This document shows, piece by piece, positions 57,479 to 64,000 of a stretch of DNA of 64,000 nt. This stretch comes from Marinobacter salarius (lineage in GTDB: Bacteria; Pseudomonadota; Gammaproteobacteria; Pseudomonadales; Oleiphilaceae): positions 1,426,001 through 1,490,000 of the forward strand of contig CP007152.1 in assembly GCA_000831005.1 (NCBI GenBank), in the 5' to 3' direction. Each line of letters begins with the position of its first letter. Position 1 is the first letter of the stretch. The notes under the pieces were generated by a model. The model was given only the letters and a program-made list of their open reading frames with translations. It did no database searches and was not told where the DNA came from. The position numbers and the translations under genes were made by a program.

Positions 57479-58311
57479 ATGACCGAGGACACCACAGGCA
57501 ATACGACGGCGGATGAGGGGGCTGAGGCGCCCGTTGAGCAGGCGCCACTTGCCCGTGTCTCCGGTAAGCCGGTGGTTGATCTGCCTCGTGACCTGTATAT
57601 ACCTCCCGATGCCCTGGCGGTCTTCCTTGAGGCCTTTGAGGGGCCATTGGATCTGTTGCTGTATCTGATCCGACGTCAGAACATGGACATCCTCGACATC
57701 GATGTCAGTGAGATTACCAAGCAGTACATGGATTACATCGGCGCCGTTGAAGCCATGCGGTTCGAGCTGGCCGCAGAGTATCTGGTTATGGCAGCGACCC
57801 TGGCGGAGATAAAATCCAGGATGCTGCTGCCGCGACAGGAATCCGAGGACGAAGAGGACATCGATCCGCGAGCGGAGCTGATACGCAGGCTCCAGCAGTA
57901 TGAGCGCTTCAAGCAGGCCGCGGAAGATATTGACGACTTGCCACGGCTTGAACGGGACAATTTCGTTGCCTCTGCAGCGTTGCCCCGGATGCCTTCCAGT
58001 CAGCCCCATCCGGACGTGGAACTGCGGGAAATACTGTTTGCGCTGCAGGGCGTGCTCAAGCGTGCAGACCTGTTTACCAGCCACCACGTGGAGAGGGAGC
58101 GTTTATCCACCCGTGAACGTATGTCGCAATATTGTCGGTCCTGCGGGATGACCAGTTCGTGACATTCGAAAGTCTGTTCACTCCAGAGGAAGGGCGATTG
58201 GGGGTCGTGGTGAGTTTTCTGGCGACCCTGGAACTGGTCAAGGAGCAATTGATCGAAGTGGTCCAGGCCGAGGTGCTGGGGCCGATCCATGTCAGGGCGA
58301 GAGCGGTATGA
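57479..58311 (+). CDS. scpA: Segregation and condensation protein A, ScpA (frameshifted in this sequence)
   Basis: ScpA is the kleisin that bridges SMC heads for chromosome segregation. Conserved features: FEGPLDLLLYLIRRQNMDIL and EYLVMAATLAEIKSRMLLPR. Near 58128 one A is missing (caatattg for caaatattg); the repair continues as MSQILSVLRDDQFVTFESLF and ends in a winged-helix region (VSFLATLELVKEQLIEVVQA), giving 277 residues and a stop that overlaps the scpB ATG. smc itself starts about 3.5 kb further on. Confidence 0.93.
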
Positions 58312-58970
58312 ACGAGGACAATCTCCGGAAAATACAGGCCATAACCGAAGCTGCATTGCTGGCAGCGGGAAAACCCTTATCGGTCGACCAGTTACGGGAT
58401 CTTTTCGAAGAAGGTGAGCGCCCGGCCCGTCAGATAATGGAGCATGTACTGGTCTTGCTGGAGCAGTCTTGCCAGGGGCGGGGATTCGAGCTGAAGAAAA
58501 CCGCCAGTGGTTACCGTCTTCAGGTGCGGGAAGAGTTTGCTCCGTGGGTGGGGCGTTTATTCGAAGAAAAGCCCCAGAGGTACTCCCGAGCACTGCTGGA
58601 GACGTTGGCGCTGGTTGCCTATCGCCAGCCCATAACCCGCGGTGAGATTGAGGATATTCGGGGCGTCACCGTCAGCAGCAACATTGTCCGTACGCTGCTT
58701 GAGCGGGAGTGGGTGAGGGTAGTCGGGCACCGCGACGTGCCGGGTAGGCCTGCTATGTATGCCACCACCCGTCAGTTTCTGGACTATTTCAATCTGGAAG
58801 GTCTGGACCAGATGCCGCCCTTGTCAGAAATCCGGGATCTGGAAGAGATCGGTCGGGAAATCGAAAAGAACATGCAGGCCGAGATCGAATTTGAATCTCC
58901 GGCCCGGAATACTGGTGACGATGGGGATGACTCCAATCCAGATAACGCGCCAGGACAAACACTTCACTGA
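58308..58970 (+). CDS. scpB: Segregation and condensation protein B, ScpB
   Basis: ScpB binds ScpA in the SMC complex. The 220-residue protein has two winged-helix domains with ALLAAGKPLSVDQLRDLFEE, LLETLALVAYRQPITRGEIE and VSSNIVRTLLEREWVRVVGHR, all typical. The C-terminal tail is acidic. It overlaps scpA by 4 bases. Confidence 0.96.
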   Translation: MNEDNLRKIQAITEAALLAAGKPLSVDQLRDLFEEGERPARQIMEHVLVLLEQSCQGRGFELKKTASGYRLQVREEFAPWVGRLFEEKPQRYSRALLETLALVAYRQPITRGEIEDIRGVTVSSNIVRTLLEREWVRVVGHRDVPGRPAMYATTRQFLDYFNLEGLDQMPPLSEIRDLEEIGREIEKNMQAEIEFESPARNTGDDGDDSNPDNAPGQTLH

Positions 58971-59006
58971 TGCCACCGGCGTCAGTCACTCTTTAAGGAT
59001 AGATCC

Positions 59007-59981
59007 ATGGCGGCCAATCGCCCCAGAAAACCCGAACAGCGGCAGCCGGATGAAACCACCGTTTCCGGCCCGGAGCGCATACAGAAGCTACTGGCACGAG
59101 CCGGTGTGGGATCGCGTCGGGAAGTAGAGTCCTGGATCGAAGCCGGTCGCCTGAGCATCAATGGGAATCCGGTTGAGCCGGGGCAGAAAGTTACGGTTGA
59201 TGATCGCATTGAGCTGGATGGCAAGCGCCTGGACATTGCGGCCGGGGCCGAGGTGGTCAGGCGTGTACTCATCTACAACAAACCGGAAGGTGAGGTTACC
59301 ACGCGACGCGACCCGGAAGGACGACCGACGGTATTCGACAGTCTTCCCCGGCTCCGTGATCACCGTTGGATTGCCATTGGGCGACTCGACATCAATACCA
59401 CCGGTCTGGTGCTGTTCACCACCGACGGGGAACTTGCCAACCGTCTGATGCATCCGTCGCGCCAGATTGATCGAGAGTACGCGGTCAGGGTATTTGGCGA
59501 AGTGGATGAGGCGATGATCAAAAGATTGTCTGAGGGCGTGCTTCTCGACGACGGTATGGCGAAGTTTTCGGATATCAGCGAGGCCGGAGGAAAGGGAATC
59601 AACCAATGGTTCCATGTGACGCTTCTGGAAGGCCGTAATCGTGAAGTACGCAGGCTTTGGGAATCCCAGGGTGTGAGGGTCAGCCGCTTGAAGCGTGTGC
59701 GCTACGGGCCGATTTTCCTGCCAAGCCGCCTGACGGTTGGTAAGTGGGAAGAGCTGGATCAGAAAGCCGTGGATTCGCTGAGCAAAGCCGTCGATTTGAA
59801 GCCTGTGGACATTCCGGCCAAGACGCCGTCTGAGCAAAAGACCCTTGATCGTAAGCGTCGTAAGCAGGCCGGGGCAGGTCCGCGTAAATCAGGCGGCGCG
59901 CGATGGCAGGTTGATAGTACTGGCCCGTCGACGGGCCGGAAGTCATCAGGCAAGCCACCGGCAAAGTCTGGAAAACGCTGA
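59007..59981 (+). CDS. rluB: 23S rRNA pseudouridine synthase RluB
   Basis: RluB makes pseudouridine 2605 in 23S rRNA. The 324-residue protein has an S4 RNA-binding domain (RIQKLLARAGVGSRREVESW), then the RsuA/RluB catalytic core with the aspartate in IGRLDINTTGLVLFTTDGELA, and GRNREVRRLWESQGVRVSRLKR. The C-terminus is long, basic and low in complexity (KKSGK/PPAKSGKR-like), common for RluB. Its stop abuts the stop of the convergent cyclase gene. Confidence 0.94.
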   Translation: MAANRPRKPEQRQPDETTVSGPERIQKLLARAGVGSRREVESWIEAGRLSINGNPVEPGQKVTVDDRIELDGKRLDIAAGAEVVRRVLIYNKPEGEVTTRRDPEGRPTVFDSLPRLRDHRWIAIGRLDINTTGLVLFTTDGELANRLMHPSRQIDREYAVRVFGEVDEAMIKRLSEGVLLDDGMAKFSDISEAGGKGINQWFHVTLLEGRNREVRRLWESQGVRVSRLKRVRYGPIFLPSRLTVGKWEELDQKAVDSLSKAVDLKPVDIPAKTPSEQKTLDRKRRKQAGAGPRKSGGARWQVDSTGPSTGRKSSGKPPAKSGKR

Positions 59982-60910
59982 TCAGTTGCTGATTGCGGCG
60001 AAAACCCGTGTGCAATTGCGGCCATGGGCTTTCGCCCGATACAACGCTTCGTCGGCGCGGGCGAGCCACTGGTCGGCGGTCTCGTCTGCCAGTCTCATGC
60101 TACGCCGCAGCTCGCTGTAACCGTTACATTGGTATCCCCGCAGTTCACCACAATGGTGTTGATGAATTCGCGAATACGGTCGCCAACGTCACGAGCGTTC
60201 GCCTCGTCGGTATGGGCCAGCAGGATGGCGAACTCTTCCCCACCAAAGCGGTACACACTGTCGGAGTTTCTGACAGCCTTCTCGAGTTCGGCGGCCGCCA
60301 GTTTCAGCATGTGATCACCCACGACATGGCCGTACTGGTCATTCACCTGCTTGAAATGATCCAGATCGCACAGGATCAGTGAATACTGCTCTCCATGCCT
60401 GTCGCCAAGACAACTGGCACGGGACAGCGCCTCGTCCATAGCACGCTTGTTGGGAACACCGGTCAGGCAATCCGTCAGTGACGCCTGTTCGATGGCAATA
60501 AACTGGCAGGCATTGCGAATGGGGCATATGGTGGCCGCAAGCATCAGCTCTATGCCTTCGAGCTCCTGTTCCGTGAATTTCTGTCGACGGCTGAGAGAGA
60601 GCGTGCCATAGAAACCGCCTTCGAGATTGAGCCGATAATCACAGCTGTGGGGGCCGCCTTTGCCAGTCACATAGACAAAATCCCTTGAACCGATGGTATG
60701 CCGATAAGTCAGGCAGTCGTAAGGAACTACGCTGGCGATCTCTTCAGCCAGAATCGCCAGTTGGGTTTCCAGGCTGAGTGTCGTGGACAGTCTTCGGGTC
60801 AGCCTTGTGAGCACATCCGGAGATTCATTCCAGTCGCGATGCGCCTGTCTCAGGGCTGCGAGTTTCTGAGGTTGTGGTCCAGACTTGTTGATCGACGGAA
60901 TCTGTTTCAC
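59982..60910 (-). CDS. GAF-GGDEF diguanylate cyclase (frameshifted in this sequence)
   Basis: The protein likely makes cyclic-di-GMP. After a short N-terminus there is a GAF-like sensor domain (about residues 30-140: TQLAILAEEIASVVPYDCLTY) and a GGDEF domain with LILCDLDHFKQVNDQYGHVVG and YRFGGEEFAIL, which is the active GGEEF form. Near 60099 one C is missing on the coding strand; the repair gives ASCGVAMRLADETADQWLAR and the usual end DEALYRAKAHGRN, 309 residues. No membrane segment, so it is probably cytoplasmic. Ligand unknown. Confidence 0.87.
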
Positions 60911-61181
60911 TTAAAGCTGCCTGTAAAGGTATTTTCTCTGGTTAAGCATAATTGGGGCCAAAAATAAATTAGTGCCCAATAACAGTTAGATATAGCGATT
61001 TTGTTCTCGATTTTCCAAGGATTAAAACAGACTTGATGGCGAGCACGTCAAATTTCCGGCATACGTTTGCCGGCATGACCAGATCGTTAAAATGTCCGAC
61101 AAGGGGATTGGGCTCACGGGTGCCTGTGGTAAACTTCTGCGCTTATTCTTTGCTGCCAGTAGCGAGTGAGCGACCAACTTT

Positions 61182-61865
61182 ATGAGGTTTCAGGCCCCCG
61201 AAAGTCTTTCCGAACAGATAGCCCAGCACCTGGGGCAGCGCATTGTGACCGGCGACCTGAGGCCGGGCGAGCGAATCCAGGAACTCAAGGTTGCCGGTGA
61301 GCTGAATGTCAGTCGCGGTTCCGTGCGCGAGGCGTTGTTGATTCTCCAACGCCGTCATCTGGTGGATATCTTTCCTCGCCGTGGTGCCGTGGTGTCCCGT
61401 TTGACGCCGGAGCTGGTCAACAGCCTCTATGATATCTACATTGATTTGCTGTGCATGCTGGGGCGGAAGGTACTTGAGCGTTGGTCCGGCAGTGAACTGT
61501 CTGGCGTTATGGGTCAGGTGCGGGAGCTTCAGGCGGTCATTGATGCACTCAATTCCTCCGGCGGAGATGCTGCCGAGCAGGTCATTGATGCCGGATTCGG
61601 AGTAATGCGCTACGCCTATGGGTTGGTGGAAAATCCGTTCCTTGAGGAAACCCTGGAAAACTTCCGGCCTGCGATCAGCCGGACCTATTTCGTCGCACTG
61701 GAGAACTTCCGCGATGAACTGGCGGAAACCGGGCGGTTTTTCCGGCAACTGGCGGACGCAGCGGTGCGTGACGACGCCGCCGGCCTTGAAACCGCCATCT
61801 GTGAGTTTGGCGAACATCAGCGTGAACAGGTACTGAGTATTCTCAGGGAAGAGGTGAGCGCCTGA
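61182..61865 (+). CDS. GntR-family transcriptional regulator
   Basis: The 227-residue protein has a GntR winged helix ([60 protein letters not shown]) and a C-terminal all-helical FadR/FCD-like domain. The metal-binding histidines of many FCD domains are not evident. The stop lies one base before the smc ATG, so they are likely co-transcribed. Its target is unknown. Confidence 0.88.
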   Translation: MRFQAPESLSEQIAQHLGQRIVTGDLRPGERIQELKVAGELNVSRGSVREALLILQRRHLVDIFPRRGAVVSRLTPELVNSLYDIYIDLLCMLGRKVLERWSGSELSGVMGQVRELQAVIDALNSSGGDAAEQVIDAGFGVMRYAYGLVENPFLEETLENFRPAISRTYFVALENFRDELAETGRFFRQLADAAVRDDAAGLETAICEFGEHQREQVLSILREEVSA

Positions 61866-61866
61866 T

Positions 61867-64000
61867 ATGCGCCTGAAGTCCATCAAGTTATCCGGTTTCA
61901 AATCTTTCGTTGACCCGACCACGGTGCCGTTTCCCTCTAACATGACGGCGGTGGTGGGCCCTAACGGTTGTGGCAAGTCCAATATCATCGATGCGGTTCG
62001 CTGGGTGATGGGGGAAAGCTCGGCCAAGTATCTGCGTGGCGAGTCCATGTCGGACGTTATCTTCAACGGTTCCAGTGCGCGTAAACCGGTTGGCCAGGCT
62101 CCATAGAACTGGTGTTCGACAACAGCGACGGTTCGGCGCCCGGCGAGTTCGTACGTTTCAATGAAATTTCGGTACGCCGCCGTGTTTCCCGCGAGGGGCA
62201 GTCGGAATACTTCCTGAACGGCTCCAAATGCCGTCGGCGTGATATTACCGATCTTTTCCTCGGGACCGGGCTGGGCCCCCGCAGCTACGCCATCATCGAG
62301 CAGGGGATGATCTCGCGGTTGATCGAGGCCAAACCGGAAGAGTTGCGGGTGTATATCGAGGAAGCGGCGGGTATCTCCAAGTACAAGGAGCGCCGCAAGG
62401 AAACCGAAAGCCGCATCCGCCGGACCCAGGAGAACCTGGAACGCCTGACGGATCTTCGGGACGAACTTGGCAGGCAGCTGCAACACCTTGAGCGTCAGGC
62501 TCAGTCGGCGGAAAAGTACAAAGCCTACAAACAGGAAGAGCGCCAGAAAAAGGCCGAGCTGACGGTGTTGCGCTGGCAGTCCCTGGACACCGATCTTCAG
62601 ACCTGGCGTACCCGTATCCGGGATACCGAGCTCGAACTCGAGAAGCAGCTGTCTGAGCGCGTCAGCCTGGAAACGGCTCTGGAATCCCTGCGGGATGGCC
62701 ATCAGGAACGTAACGAACATTTCAATCGGGCGCAGGCGCGTTACTACGAAGCCGGTGCCGATATTGCCCGCATTGAGCAGAGCCTTGAGCACCAACGAGA
62801 GCGCAGCCGCCAGACGGCCGCGGAACTGGACCAGGCCATGGCCAATCAGCGCGAACTGGCTCGGGAACTGGAACAGGATGAAGAGAAACTGGCGGGCATC
62901 CAGGAAGAACTGGATATGTTGGAGCCCGAACAGGAGGCGCTGGTCCTGAAGTCGGAGGAGTCCGGAGAGAAGCTCCAGAGTGCCGAGGATGCCATGAGCG
63001 AATGGCAGCACAACTGGGAGGATTTCAGTTCCCGTTCAGCGGATGCGCGCCGACAGGCGGAACTGGCCCAGTCCAGTATCCGTTCCCAGGAAAATGCCAT
63101 TGAACAACTGCGCACCCGTCAACAACGGCTTCGTGAAGAACAGGATCTGCTTGAAGGACAGGTTGATCGGGCGGAACTGGACGACCTTCTGGAGCAGCAG
63201 GAAACCTTGGAGCTGCAGAGGGAGGAAGCCGCGGAGCGAATCAACGTTGTCCAGGACGAACTCCAGGAGGCACGCCACCACCAGCGGGATGCAGATCAGG
63301 CTGCCACCGAGGCGCGCCAGCAGGTCCAGAGTCTGAGGGCATCGCTTGAATCCCAGCAGGCCTTGTTGGATGAACAGATGGGCAGCCAGGACGACACCCT
63401 GCAGGCCTGGCTTAATGAACACAGCCTTAGCGACAGCCCACGACTGGCCACGCAACTTCGTATCGACGATGGCTGGGAATTTGCGGTAGAGCAGGTAATT
63501 GGGCGCTTCAGCCAGGGGCTGAGCGTACCGGGGCTGGGAGCAGTGCATGCCAACATGGCTGATGCTCCCCGAGGTTTGGCCCTGGTGAATAGTGACTCCA
63601 GCGCCAATGGTCCATCAACGGGGCTCGCAAGCAAAGTATCCGGTGCCGGGGGCATGGCATCCTTGCTGGCGCTTGTTGATACCGCGGAGTCCATGGAGGA
63701 CGCGCTGGAACGGCAGAAAGGTTTGGCGCCGGGCAGGAGTGTCATTACCCCCGCGGGTGCCTGGTTGTCCGCTGACTGGGTGTTGATGCCCGATTCCGAC
63801 GCGGCCCAGATTGGCGTAATCGAACGCCAGAAGAAAGTCACCGCACTGACAGCAGAGCTGGAGCAGGCGGAAGCTCCCTGGAAGCCGCCACCGATAATCT
63901 GGACCGGTTACTGGAACAGTCAGAACGGGCGGAAGCTGCCAGGGACGATGCCCAGGGCCGGCTGGCGGATGCTGATCGGGAACTCGCCACCCTGTCATCC
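61867..64000 (+). CDS. smc: Chromosome segregation ATPase Smc, N-terminal half (two frame breaks; runs off the window)
   Basis: Smc is a long coiled-coil ATPase that organises the chromosome with ScpAB. The N-terminal head has the Walker A motif [20 protein letters not shown] and continues with [21 protein letters not shown] long coiled coil follows (rich in Glu, Gln, Arg and Leu), and the hinge begins near 63400 ([20 protein letters not shown]). Breaks near 62100 (T: gcttccata, giving [12 protein letters not shown]) and 63875 (one base, giving [19 protein letters not shown]) are repaired by single bases. The rest lies beyond the window. Confidence 0.92.

Noticed and set aside
56478-57647. 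Antisense open frame of about 390 codons opposite trpS
   Set aside because: Covers the conserved trpS and the start of scpA on the other strand, with no motif and no RBS.
61143-63011. Long antisense open frame (over 600 codons) opposite the GntR gene and smc
   Set aside because: Low-complexity Leu/Gln-rich product, explained by the complement of a coiled-coil gene; the sense strand has clear GntR and Smc motifs.

Overview
This is chromosomal DNA of a moderately GC-rich gammaproteobacterium. Gene order and protein style (flgIJKL, queA-tgt-yajC-secDF-suhB-trmJ-cysE-iscR-iscS-ndk-rlmN-pilF-rodZ-ispG-hisS-yfgM-bamB-der, fadBA, and a sdh-suc cluster with lpd) point to the Pseudomonas/Marinobacter side of the class. 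Marinobacter is my best guess, made from memory without a database search. Almost everything is core metabolism and cell machinery. I see no insertion sequence, prophage, CRISPR array, integrase or rRNA gene.

Layout. 1-4.7 kb: the end of a flagellar operon (flgI end, flgJ, flgK, flgL), then tRNA-Leu(CAA). 4.9-10.4 kb: queuosine genes queA and tgt and the Sec accessory genes yajC, secD and secF. 10.5-24.3 kb: a suhB-like gene on the minus strand whose metal-binding motifs are degraded, then plus-strand trmJ, cysE, iscR, iscS, ndk, rlmN, pilF, rodZ, ispG, hisS, yfgM, bamB and der. 24.3-35.3 kb: mixed genes, namely a GGDEF/EAL protein, tRNA-Glu, a TIGR01777 epimerase, a CbiX-like protein, a DUF924 protein, a TetR regulator, tRNA-Gly, a MOSC protein, uup, a cysteine-cluster protein, a universal stress protein and an exported protein of unknown function. 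35.7-42.9 kb: fadBA (beta-oxidation), topA and a 3-hydroxyisobutyrate dehydrogenase-like gene. 43.0-56.1 kb: the TCA cluster, gltA divergent from sdhCDAB-sucAB-lpd-sucCD. 56.2-64 kb: trpS, scpA, scpB, rluB, a diguanylate cyclase, a GntR regulator and the start of smc.

Sequence quality matters when reading this window. At least 24 single-base indels interrupt 20 protein genes, including secD, sucA, sdhA, smc, der, ndk and iscS. In every case one base added to or removed from a short homopolymer restores a full-length, family-typical protein. One tRNA (Glu) is also short by one G in its T-stem. I read these as consensus sequencing errors, not pseudogenes, and give the gene coordinates across each break.

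The most interesting biology: (1) the SuhB-like protein has lost most of its inositol-monophosphatase metal ligands but keeps its locus and fold; (2) iscS is followed directly by ndk, without iscU-iscA-hscB-hscA-fdx-iscX, and the IscS protein ends where the usual IscU-binding tail should begin; (3) TrpS carries a C-x21-C-x6-C-x2-C cluster almost identical in spacing to the [4Fe-4S] site known in Thermotoga TrpRS; (4) an uncharacterised cysteine-cluster protein is translationally coupled to uup.
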